DNA of 64,000 nucleotides from Atherinomorus stipes (lineage: Eukaryota > Chordata > Actinopteri > Atheriniformes > Atherinidae): the NCBI GenBank assembly GCA_023101725.1, contig JALJCO010001078.1, positions 1 through 64,000 on the forward strand. Direction: 5' to 3'. A program made the position numbers and the translations under genes. The stretch's first letter is position 1; every line of letters begins with the position of its first letter. Below the pieces are notes generated by a model, which saw only the letters and a program-made list of their open reading frames with translations, had not been told where the DNA came from and searched no databases. Shown here in pieces: positions 49,601 through 61,300 of this stretch.

Positions 49601-51889
49601 CATCATCGATCCGTCCTCTCTTGTTATCATCTGCCCATCCTCTGCTTCCCCAATTCATCTCCCCCAGCCCTCTCCTCATTCATTCATCCAAATCTCACTC
49701 CTCCCATCCCAGTATTGATCGATTCATACGCACGCACACACACACACACACACATTCATCTATCTACCATCTATCCAACCATCCCTTCTTCCTGCTCTCC
49801 CTCCCACCCTTCTCCCTTGGCTCTGCATCCCAGGCCAAGGGCCTCTACGGTAAGACTTAACACGCTCCACAACCTCCGTTGTCCCTGCATGGGAACACAC
49901 ACACACACAAACTGACAACCACACAAAGGCAGTCCCTACAGGATGCAGACGCAAAGACACACAGACATCGTTTTCACAGCTCCCTGAGCAACTCAAATGG
50001 CCCGAGAGAGGCTGTGGAGAGCCGAAAAAGGGAGAATGAAAGCGAGGGCAGGCTTGAGAAAAAGACTGAGGGAAAAATTACAAAACAACAAGGGCAACAG
50101 TGACAGAGAGAAATACAAATATGGTGGAATAGCATAGGAAGCCAAGGGAAAGAAAGATGATCTGAATGAGAAGGAACAGAAACATATGAGTTTGTGACAA
50201 TTTTATGTAGCACAACTCTTTGATAAACATTTTAGACAGTATGAGATGAGGAATAAGTTTGTTGCTGATGGGAGGATGGTTACATTCTTGTCAGAAATAT
50301 AATTCTCATCTGAAGAAAACATGAAAAAAAAGATGGCAAAACAAAATTACATCATTGCTCCCTCCTGAAAGCCATGTAACTCATTTATCTTGCTCTCCCA
50401 GCTACATAGAGCTGATAACTTCATACTCCCTTCTGGAAAAAAAAAAAAAAAACTCATAATCTATTAGACTCAACAAAATATCACTGTATTTTGGAAAATA
50501 TGATTTTTTTTCTCTCAAAACAGGAGGTGTTCATCTGACACTAGTCATATCGATTTCCCATAATTATGTGTAATGAAGCTCAAGGAATTGCTCACCAGTC
50601 ACTCACTATTATAATTTAAGCACGCCTTTATTGTAATGAGATCAAAACAGCTACACAGGAGGAATATTAAGATCCAGAACAATAGCAACGAATGCTTCAG
50701 CAACATGCAAGTTCTTTGACAACTATAGAAGTGTCTCAAACTAAAGGGTGAATAAGAAAACAAGAGTAGAAATGACTGCAAAGTGAGCGCTGCAACAGTT
50801 TGAGGTGTGTCAAAATATAAAATCCAGAGACCATCAGCCTTTCTGTGTCATCTTGTTCGCCTGCTTGTGTGTGTAAAAACTGAGGCATACACCATCTCAG
50901 CACATCCATCAGTGGTGGTCATGCACAAGGTCAGCTCCCAGCACCGTCGATATGCATCTTGGCAGCTCAGCAGGCCCCCGCGCCTGAGCTATCGCTCGCT
51001 CCAATCCAGCGCATGACCTCTTTTGCATGTTGTCGCCTCACTTTCCTGTCACTCACCACTGCTGCGTGTCGATATGAAACCGGAGGTGGTTTTCAAAGAT
51101 GGGGTCAGGACTCCAGAGTATGATGTGGGAAGACTGGAACTGGCAACAAAATTGGTTTGAAGACACAAGCAATCAAATGTAACTGGCTGCAGTAACGTTG
51201 TGTCTTCTACAGCTGCAATTTAAGATGAGAGGTTGAGAAAGTCACTTTGAAGTTTTAGATCTATTTAGGAATAACTACTATACTTTGTTTTCTTTATTAA
51301 AGCACAGTTTTAATCATTTATAGCAAGTACCATTTCATTTGAATGGTTTTCACTCTCTTTCCAAAAGACAACTTTATTTTGTGTTTCCAAAGATAAACTA
51401 GGCTTGAATGTAATTAAAATGCCAGCCTAACTAGTTTTACACTGAGATGTGCCCTACTATGATGTTGAGTATACTTTGTAGGATTTACATTTCCTCTTTC
51501 TTGCTTTTTAGCTGGAGTAAAACTGCAGCAGTGGAGAGTTAAAAACTTCCTGCAGTTTAAACACATGTATCAAGAGGAAGCAGTGGACTCTAATGGTGTG
51601 CAATTAGGAAGGTTTGTCTGAAACATCCTATTTATTTCTATAATAGGTGACACAGAGCTTTGGCATTTCTTTAGCTTGCATGGCCATGAAACTCTCTGTA
51701 AACTCTGTGTAAAAGATAACAAGAAAAATATCTGAGTCTGTGTTTAAGCACAAAGATGATCAAAGAACAAGCCTGTGTACATGAAAAAGTACAGTTTCAT
51801 TCCTTTTCTGCTGACCTGCATGCTGCTTTCCACTCACCTCCCATGACCATTTAACATTTCACGCATAGCTCGGTACCTTTGAAGCAGTG
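46639..51889. other. Intron-like DNA, nothing recognised
   Basis: About 5.2 kb. (CA)10 at 49735-49754 inside a pyrimidine-rich, ATCC-rich stretch (49545-49830). No gene, RNA or clear transposon found. Confidence 0.5.
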
Positions 51890-53650
51890 TAAGTGAGCAT
51901 TTGGACTCTGGTGTGGACTAAAGAGGCAAACCCTGGTCCACTTGAAAACTGGGGATCTTGGTCCCCTTACAAGTTTACACTGATCTGATTTTCTGACAGT
52001 GGGTCAACAAATAAACCATCAAGTGGACCAAAGAGAGGAAGTGATGTGTTACGTGACATGTTGGTATCTCCACCTCTCCTGCTGCTCATACTGAACAGAA
52101 TCTAGTGGAAACCACATTGGCTTTTAACACCAAAGCAAAAATATTAATCCTAAGACTGAATAATTAATTGCTGTTGCATTGTTTACTTCAGCCTTGGCCA
52201 ATCAATGAGTCAGGTTTTCTTTTTTTCTCATTGGTCATTGGCCGTTCTGGGGAATGCCTCCCCTAGCAAGCTGCTGTTGTAACTGCATGATATGGTTGAG
52301 GTGGTTTGGTCCAGATACCCCCACCTGCGGCTTGCAGTAGTCGGATATTAGGTGACTTTGGACATCCAATGGGTGTGGCCAGATAGGTTGGTTAGGGTTA
52401 GGGGCAAGGGTTAGAATAAATAGGTATGGGTACCGAATTCGATACTTTTATTGGTACCTACCGAACTCTGTCAGTACTAGCAAGTACCGATTCACGTAAA
52501 ATCAAATGGTACCATGTTTCAGTACCTAAATGCATCCTTTTTACTGCGATGGAGTGGAAGAGTTGGTGATTTCTATGCCGCACATGAACGTCACATCACA
52601 TCAGCCGCAGCACCCACGTGTTCAGTCAGAACAATCAGCTGATTGAAGCTTTTCTGGCTTCACTTCTCTACAACATCAAACTCGCTACAATATTTGAGAT
52701 GCAAAATGTGAGACAAGCGGAGGAAACACATCTGATCTGAGGAAGCAGCTGATTAAACACAATATTCTTCCAAAAGCTCTGTTCCCGATGCGTCGTCTGC
52801 AGCCCGCAGAAAGAAGAGGGAGAAGTCAATCAGCCCCTCAGTGGCTGAACAGATCTAATCGGGGGGGGCAGACAATAACCAGTGGGATTCACAAACTGCC
52901 ATTCAAGAACTCAGTATGATGTAAATACTTACTGAGTTTGCCACCAACCAACACAGTAAACCAGTTTGGGTGCTGACGTGCAGGTCATATCTGCCTCTTC
53001 CTCCCTCCTTTGGATCTAACATCTTATTAAACTCCTCATCACAGGGGAGTTCCCGCATGTGAGTGCACCAGCCACAGTACATCTGTCATCGAGTCTGCAT
53101 CTCTCTGAAGAAGCTTGGATAGTTTAACCTAAACTGGGCTTGATCATTGCAGCAGCAGGCTCACATCCTCCATCCTACCTGCGCAAAATGCCGCAACAGA
53201 ATCAGTTTAGTGTTCCATCTTTTTTCTCATCAAATTGTTCTGTCAAAGTTTCCCTCTGTGTACCAGATGCTCCGACACCGTATACTGTAGAGTAAAAACA
53301 GCTGGATTATGCTTTAATATATTAGTTAAAACTTACATGTTGAGAATGAGAAATAAATCTGGTATTGCCATATAGCACACACAAAAGAACCGAAAACTGG
53401 CAAAGTCTGGTACCAGTACCGATTCGCAAGTACTGGAAGTTGGTACCGTATCGATTCCTATGTGAACGGTACCCATCCCTGAGACTAAATTACTCTAAAC
53501 GGTAATGTGAGCGGAGTCTGACGTTTGACCCCGCCTAATATCCGACTCTGCCTTGTCCTGCAAGCTGCAGGCAGGGGCTTCTTGTTTGGTCCACTTGAAT
53601 GAAGGGCAGCGTGAACGCAAACCAAACCAAATGAAGGTGCAAAAATTTCC
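51890..53650. mobile_element. Older inverted-repeat element hosting a hAT insertion
   Basis: Arms at 52318-52354 and 53531-53577 are inverted copies: CCTGCGGCTTGCAG and AGTCGGATATTAGG-type words recur on the opposite strand. Beyond them both sides carry TGGACCAAA/TTTGGTCC words reminiscent of a dispersed fish repeat. Outer limits are approximate and no transposase was found. Confidence 0.45.
52421..53481. mobile_element. hAT-like non-autonomous transposon
   Basis: The inverted ends are TAGGTATGGGTACCG on the left and, on the opposite strand, CAGGGATGGGTACCG on the right. The flanking 8-mers AGAATAAA (52413-52420) and AGACTAAA (53482-53489) match 7 of 8, as expected for an aged hAT duplication. 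The interior has GGTACC-rich subterminal repeats and no open transposase frame. Confidence 0.75.
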
Positions 53651-53867
53651 ATAATAGTCCAGGATAGTCCTACAGACAGCCATATACTGTAGGATTGTCC
53701 CATGGACTATCCTGGTGTAAATGCATTATAAGGAAACAAACTTACAGTAATATCACTCCCTGGTTTGATATTTCTGTTCTTTAAACTGTTACTGAACACT
53801 ATTCCTTGCAGTGAGATACACTATAGGCTTATCATACTGTGTCAGTTCTACTACAATACACATCTAA

Positions 53868-54065
53868 AGGCTTTAAGGAGAAGAAGATGTATATTGAGGG
53901 CATCATCAATACCCATGAATATATCAAAATACTGTCTGGGAAGAAAACTCTGTCACCAGAAGCTTGACAGAGGAGGGACATTAATATTTAAGCATGGTAA
54001 CGATCCAAAGCAAACAGCCCAAATGACTAAAAGTTTCTTAAGATGGGTTAAAATGAAAATTATGA
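53868..54065 (+). mobile_element. Tc1-type transposase fragment
   Basis: A plus-strand frame carries FKHGNDPKQTAQMTKSFL, close to the NDPKHTA block around the second catalytic aspartate of Tc1 transposases. Flanking parts of the element are not recognisable. A short dead fragment. Confidence 0.75.
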
Positions 54066-55153
54066 CCTAGTTTGAATCAAACTCAACTTCTTTGGGGTAT
54101 TTTCAAAGAGAGAGGGAGAGCAACACAACACCTCCAGCAATGAGCAGCTGAAAAAAATGGTCAGAAGAAGAATGTCTCTCCATTATGCTGCGAGACACTG
54201 AGAGGAGGACAAAGTCTGTCATCAAACAATGTCTTTTTATACTGCTTAACTTGTGCTTAAAAACAAAAAGAGACAATTTACTGATGTTGTGTATTTTTTT
54301 TTGTTGTTGTTTTAATTGATAAGTAATAAAAAATATTTTTTAAAAATGGAAGACAAAAAAAGAAAAAAAAAACCTCCATAACCAACAGGCTTCTTGACTT
54401 TACAAGTCTTTTACAGCGAATGATAAAAGGTCCTCATCATGTTGGCTTTGTAGATAACTGAAGCGCATCTACTGAGTGATGCATACATTTGCATGCATTA
54501 GATGACGTTGTGTTATACAGTATAGAGTTTTTACACATTCACAACAAAAGTCTATGTAGAGGAAGTGATTTAACAATATGCATGTGAAGATCACTGAGAC
54601 TATATAACAAATAATCCAACAGTGTAAGGGATCAATTTAAAGCCTCCACTGAGCTGTAGAGGAATATAAATTGAGTCAGCTTTTCTAACTCGATCACAAA
54701 GACTTCCCTTTTTACTGATTCCACTCTTGCGCAGTTTCCTCAAACTGTTTTATGATGACAGTGTGAGCTGATGCAGTATCATGGCTTCGTGCCCTTTCTG
54801 TGAGCCTCTAAATGCTTTTGCGAGGCATGCAGGCATCTCAACAGAGGAACTCATGTTGTTTTTACAACGAAACATCTAGGGTGGAAAATTGTAGTTTAAC
54901 GAGAAAGCTTTCCAAAAATGGAATAAAATAGTGGAACAGTTGTGCTGCAGAGCAGCTGATGTCGGTGAATATGTTTTAAAACAGTTTATCTGAAGAGAGA
55001 GCAAAAAATAACATGGAGGAGTCAAATTTAAAATGCTTTTTTCTAATCTGAAGCACTATCAAAGAGCTTAGATGCCTTTTTTTGTTGATTTTGCTAGGTG
55101 GTCAAGATGTGCAGATGGGATGGGAACAGACTGAAGACAGTTTTTAGCAATCA
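54066..55153. other. Intron-like DNA, nothing recognised
   Basis: An A-rich simple stretch at about 54325-54372. No gene. Confidence 0.6.
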
Positions 55154-55161
55154 CTTTAGGG

Positions 55162-55368
55162 CAGGGTGCTCAAGTCCAGTCCTCAAGAGCTACTATCCTA
55201 CAACATTTAGATGCATCTGAAACACACCTGAGTTACCTCATGTGTATGTCAGTCAGCTGTGCAGAGGCCCGGTAATGAGCCATTCATTTGATTCACGTAT
55301 GTTAGTGAAGGGATGCATCTAAAACTTGCAGTATATTGGCTCTTGAGCACTAGACTTGAGCACCCCTG
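55162..55368. mobile_element. Short hAT-type MITE
   Basis: The ends are inverted repeats: CAGGGTGCTCAAGTC on the left and, on the opposite strand, CAGGGGTGCTCAAGTC on the right. The flanking 8-mers CTTTAGGG (55154-55161) and CTTTAGAG (55369-55376) match 7 of 8. It is 207 bp with no coding sequence. Confidence 0.85.
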
Positions 55369-55376
55369 CTTTAGAG

Positions 55377-58300
55377 TCTGTCAGGGGGTCGGTCAGTGAT
55401 ACCACTGCTTCAGTGTACATTATGTACAATATCAAAAAAAATTGTGAAAGCAATGTTCATAAAACTTTACAAACTGTCATGTGTAACCTTGATTTTTTCT
55501 TAAATATTCTCTCCAGTGCCACCATGGTTAGAATATTTATGTCTTCCTCAGGCTTAATTCTGATCCAAAGCTTCTAAAAGTAATGATATTCCTGTCAGCT
55601 TCGGCTTGACTAGAACTGTATTTTTCACCCGAATTTGCATTCTTACGGGTATAACTAAAGCCCTATTTCCATCATTCAGAAAGCCCACTACCATATACCC
55701 TTTGTATACAATAGAGAAAATGTTTAATACGCATTCCGTTCTGCAACAAATAACTGTGCAATAGATTTGTTTAGTTTTCGCCTCCTGCTTGGCATTGATG
55801 GGAAATAACACACCTGAGTGGACACGACTTACATTTCCTTCACTAAATCTCACAGGAGAGATATACATTCATGTTGGTGACTTTCCAAGCCCGGTTTCAT
55901 GAAATGTAATGAAATGCAAATACCTTAAGTATATTGATCACATTTTAATTTCATCATACACTAAATATCAAAATTGCACTATACAAAGTATAAAGTGTGT
56001 ACATTTAGCTTAGAATATGGACATGCTGCAAAATTTGAGAGCTTGTTTAACCTTTCAGAAAAAAAAAAAATCATTACTGGAACACAAGCTAGCATGGAAA
56101 CACACTCCTCTGTTGTCAGAGTGACTAATGAACTAAAATATGATACCGGGATCTAAAATAACTTACAAAGATGACCACGCAGTTATGTGGCTCTGCTTAT
56201 ACCATTAGACATCCACTGGGAGAGGATCATGGGAGAGATGCTTCATCCCAAGGTGTTCTTTGAAATACAGTTTGTCATCAGATGGCAGCAGCCAAAGCAT
56301 AAAATACACTCACTACATTTTCAATTTCAAGAGTTGGTCTTTATCCAAAACTAAATGTACTGTCAGAGTTTGGAGACTCCGACTTGAACTGAAAGATTTG
56401 CTGTTTTGAGACAGTTTTTTGATGGACTTTTTCTGGCAGATTGATTTTTTCCCCAGCATAACAAATAGAACCAAACAGCATGGCGGGGTTTTCTCCTTGA
56501 ACTAAACTCATGGTCTTATTACAGCTGCAGAAGGTCCAAATGTTAAAACAAAGGGGTTTTTTGGGGGGGGGGGGGGGATTACTAATCTGTTAAACTGCAA
56601 GTTGTACACAAACGACATCATGACCGCTCAACATGTCAACAAACTGCATAAACTGCAGCATTATTAACACCAATAACTGTCCTGCTGCTTTACACATTTT
56701 ACTTTAGCCATTGATTTGTTGTGTAGAAGGACGGCACTTTAAAATAATTAAGCATGTGTGGATGCAAGAAAGCACAAAAGACAAAAATCAATGCTTAGAA
56801 CTCAGAGAAGCTGCTTCTACCCTGAAGTATAGGAAGCAGATGTTTCATGTGAGTAATTAAAAGTATCTGTTAGCTTGAACAAAGCTGATCCATTGTCTGA
56901 CCTAAGATAATTTGTATCAGAGCGCACTGCTCAGTGCCCCGAAATCTCTTAGTGAAGCACACTGTCAATAGAGGTGTAATTATTTTGGAAGAGTTCAGCC
57001 ACTGCAGATATAATTACTGCAGCAGAAATATTACTTCTGCTTTGCAATAATGTTTGCAATCTAACCGCTGTCTCCCACTGACGGCGGCTCGCCCTCTGTA
57101 TTCCTGTTTGTTACATAAAATCACTTGCAGAAAGTCTGTGTGAAAAAAGCTCTGAAAAGTTGTTTTGGAAATGCCTATTACAGATTGATTTTGACCACAT
57201 GATGTCACAGGACACCGTTAAAAACACTTTTTGGTGTAAATAAAATCAGTTGTTTGTTTGCTTACTGTACTTTAGTGGCTTACTACCCCTAACCCCAATA
57301 AAATCCTCATGCTGCATCTCATTCATTAATAAAGAGAAGTTAAAATTAATTTCTGGTCATATTTTCTCTGTACTGCAGAGTAGAAGCAGGTTATTGAGCC
57401 ATTTCATAATCAAATGAGTTTTAAACTCTTAGACCCTGATGAACTTGGGTTTTAGTAGCACTAAATGACGCATAAAGGCGATAGTAAAGGCTTCCAAAAG
57501 GATTTTTTACAATTTTACAACATAATTTACTGTTAGTGGAACAGTCATGGGAAGAGGACCAAAAAGCAGACCGTCGGGACGCTCACACACCTACAACAAA
57601 AGTTAACTTTAATAAAATGTAATGGTGAATAAATCAAAGTAGCTGCAGAGAGACTCAAAGAAACAGAAGGAAACGGGACAGGTTTATGATATTAGGATGA
57701 TGAGAAAAGTAAGTAGAATATGATCAGGTTGGTCATCAACAGATGAAACACTGACAGGTCAAACGAACTGAGGTGCACAAGGAAAACCCAGAAACACAAC
57801 ATAAAACAATCATGCAAGTATCAGTGATATGTTTACTTGTACTTACTTCAATAAACACTACACATATATCTGTACACTAAAAAAAAATATATAATTCTAA
57901 CCAAATACTGCAAACCAATGACCTATTTAAATGAGGAAAAACACTTGAAATTCTTGTTAAAAACTTAGCAAAATTCATGAACCCAGTAAGCTAACTTGTC
58001 ATCTCAATGCTGCCCAGTGTAAGTACTCATCTCAGGATAAAAAAAAAAAGCAAACTTTTTAGTATAAAGCAAATAATTTACAAAAACAACCTGGGCCCAT
58101 TTGAGCTGTCTCCACTACTCCGGCTTAGTAAATGAAGCTGTGCTGACTTTTTATTTTAGCTGGTTAAGTTACAGACCATGAAAAGAGGGGAAAAGATCAG
58201 CTTACCTTACCTAATGAATTAGATAACATTGTCAATCAATAACCTGACCTTAAGTATCAAATCACAACTTTGACCATCCAGTGTGTTTTACTTGATCTCT

Positions 58301-61300
58301 TGCAATGACACAACTATTTAAGGGTGGTATTTTCCATGAATGCTCCTGCACTTTGGGTTTGTCAAAGTTAATGATTTTCAATGCAAATTAAATTCTTCCT
58401 TTTAGGTTTTTTTTTTCTCCCTTAAATAACATTAGCCTCTTTCATAGATGGACTGCATACAGTTTATAATTATGTTTGGCATCATTAATAATTAAAGTTT
58501 TCAATTGAACTAATACAGCTGACAAATGAGTCAGCTGTATTATTAAATCATGGAACAAAAGCTGTTTTCGACGTCAATGACCTGCTGTGTCATAAATTGC
58601 AGTGGATTTTTGTCTTTTTTGTTATCCAAAGCAAATTTTATCTTTTTACTTTGTTTCTTTTGGGAAAGTGGAAAAGCTTCAAGGCAGTAGCAGCGGTATA
58701 CGACAGGGCTGAAAATGACTAGTGGAGTCACAAAAAAAACTCAAAAAGTATGCAAAACAAGTGTGAAAAACAAATACATACAACCGATGCCACGGACGAG
58801 CCAGAGCTGGAAAAGAAGAACACCTCTTTGTCACCAAAAACAGTTTGAACAATATGAATGCGGCCGGCGCTGATCTACAGGTCTGAGCAGCTGGGGCTGG
58901 AACTACATGTACCGCATCAGTGAAAACTTCTTTTGTGCACAGGCTCTATTTCAACTCCTAAAATGGACCACCAGTCAAGTCAGAAGCCAAAGAATGATGG
59001 CTGGATTCCTCTAAGCAAAGAAATAGAAAGAGACAACAAGCTAGAGACAAATAAAGACATGAAAATGGCCAGAGAGACGTGGACACAAAAAGTGGGCACG
59101 CAGAAAAAGATGGAGACCTGAGGCAGGAGAGGCAGACAAATTGGGCCTGTGAAAAAGAAAACGCGACAGGAAATCTATAGACTCAGAGCTGAGATTGCGT
59201 GCGGCCCTTGTTGAAAGCGCTGTCGCACATAAAGGATAGGAAAGCCTTTTTATCTCACTGAGCCGCTGCAATGAGGGAGGAGGTCTGAAGATTATACTTG
59301 TTGCAACTGAGCAGGTGATGCCTTTAACACATGCATTCACAAAGTGGATTTACTTTTAACAGCTGGACAGTGAGCAGCATGCGATGGATGGAGACGGAGA
59401 AATAAGTGTGTCAGATTATAATACTGAAATTATTTCATAATCTAGCCAAAAAAAACTGCAATAACAAAGTTACACTGTAAAGCAATTCATAAGTTTTAAA
59501 CCTTTTATGAAAAAATAAACCTTATCAGCTTTGATTTATCTGTGTGCTGTGTGTTAAAATACATCCTTGTGTATTGACATCTGGTCTGGAATGAACGCAC
59601 CGTCACCATTTTGCAATCAGGTAACTCACGCGGCACACATGCAGAGATACCATTTCTGCATTCATGTCACAGTTTCCAAGAGGTAAATTATTCATTATGT
59701 CCCTCAGTGGTGGAAATGTCACAGGAATGCACTGCCACAGACAGACAAACACAATGTCTCGATAGCCTATGGCAACTCTGTGACTAAATTCAGCTTCCAT
59801 ATATATAATTCTGATATACAATCCATAAATATTTCTTAAAAAGCGTTATATTCTCAAGCTTTTAGCAAATATTGTTTTGTTTTTTTGCATTTGATTTCAG
59901 AGTTTCTGTTAAATGTCAAATTTTGCGTGCCTGTTCCAAACAACCACCTGACAGCATCTTAATCTACACTTTTTGCATTAAAAAGATTCATTATTGACCT
60001 ATTTTGCTACGGGATTATGAATTATCGTCTCACTGTAATTGTTCAGTGCACTGAATTACAAGCCTATAATTTCACTCCATTTACTCTATTCAATTAACGT
60101 ACACACCAACAACATAATTAAAGCTCCATCAACATTAAACACCCACAAGCCGTCTGCACGAGCGCAACTCAAGCATCCACAGCTCTGCTACCTGTAAGCT
60201 GCTGGATGATTGAGTCATTGTATTTGTGACAGCAGCAGGTGGGCTGCAGACTAATATAGCAAAGACCTTAACCATTGCCATAGACAGTGAGTCACCAGTG
60301 CCATCAGATGTGAGCGTGTATTTGTATTTGTGTGTGTGTGTGTGTGGGTGGGTATTTGAACAAAGCGCTGGTAAAAACACCATCTGATCTGCTATAGTTT
60401 TTTTTTTTCCTTCTTTCCAATCCAGCTTTATAACCTTTCTCTTTGTTTTGCTCACAGTCTGCACAGTTTGCTTGTAATATTACATAACATTCCTTTCAAG
60501 TGAATACTTTAATAGCCCAACCCTTTAAAAAGAAAGGAAAAGCATATTTGGATGGATGGTTCAGCAGTATAAATGTCATATCTTTTTCTTTAATGGTTTA
60601 GGACTGTTTCTTGGTGCAGACTTAACAGTATTAGTGTCAGACAGCATCACACTGACAGAAAGTCAGTTTATTCAACCAATAGTTTGTGGGGATTAAACAA
60701 GCAAGATGTAAACTATTAACTGGTAACGTAAAAGATGGGTTTTCTCACTTTTGACAATGGTGTTATACTGATTTTAAAACTGTGCTGATACAGGTAGTTT
60801 TGACGATAATAATTCAGCTGATGGCTGACAGCCAATATCAACTTGTTTTTGGTTTAATGCCAAGGAAACAAAACATAAGCATTATAAGATATACTTCAAA
60901 CTTGCTTCACACTATTTTCATGACCACGCAAACTTCTGTAATATGTGCACACACACACACACACACACACACACAATTTTTTTTTTAAAAGTTAGGATGC
61001 TGTATAAAATGACTTATGCTTGCCAAAGCTCTAACTTGCATGTATGGATTGCACAGTTAATTGTGTTCCCAAAAGTTATTTTTGAAAATTTCCTGAGCCT
61101 GTACAGTAATTTCCAATTATTTTTAATGCATTTCCCCAAGATTACACACATCTAGTTTGGATCGTCAGACCAGAGATTACTTGTGATTCTATGAATCTTT
61201 TACTCTCATTATTTTATCCTTATATTATGCACTGTTAATGGTGGCGTCTCCATAGTCTGCAGTTTATTCGCAGATTGGCTCTGTCCATCTTCACATCTCT

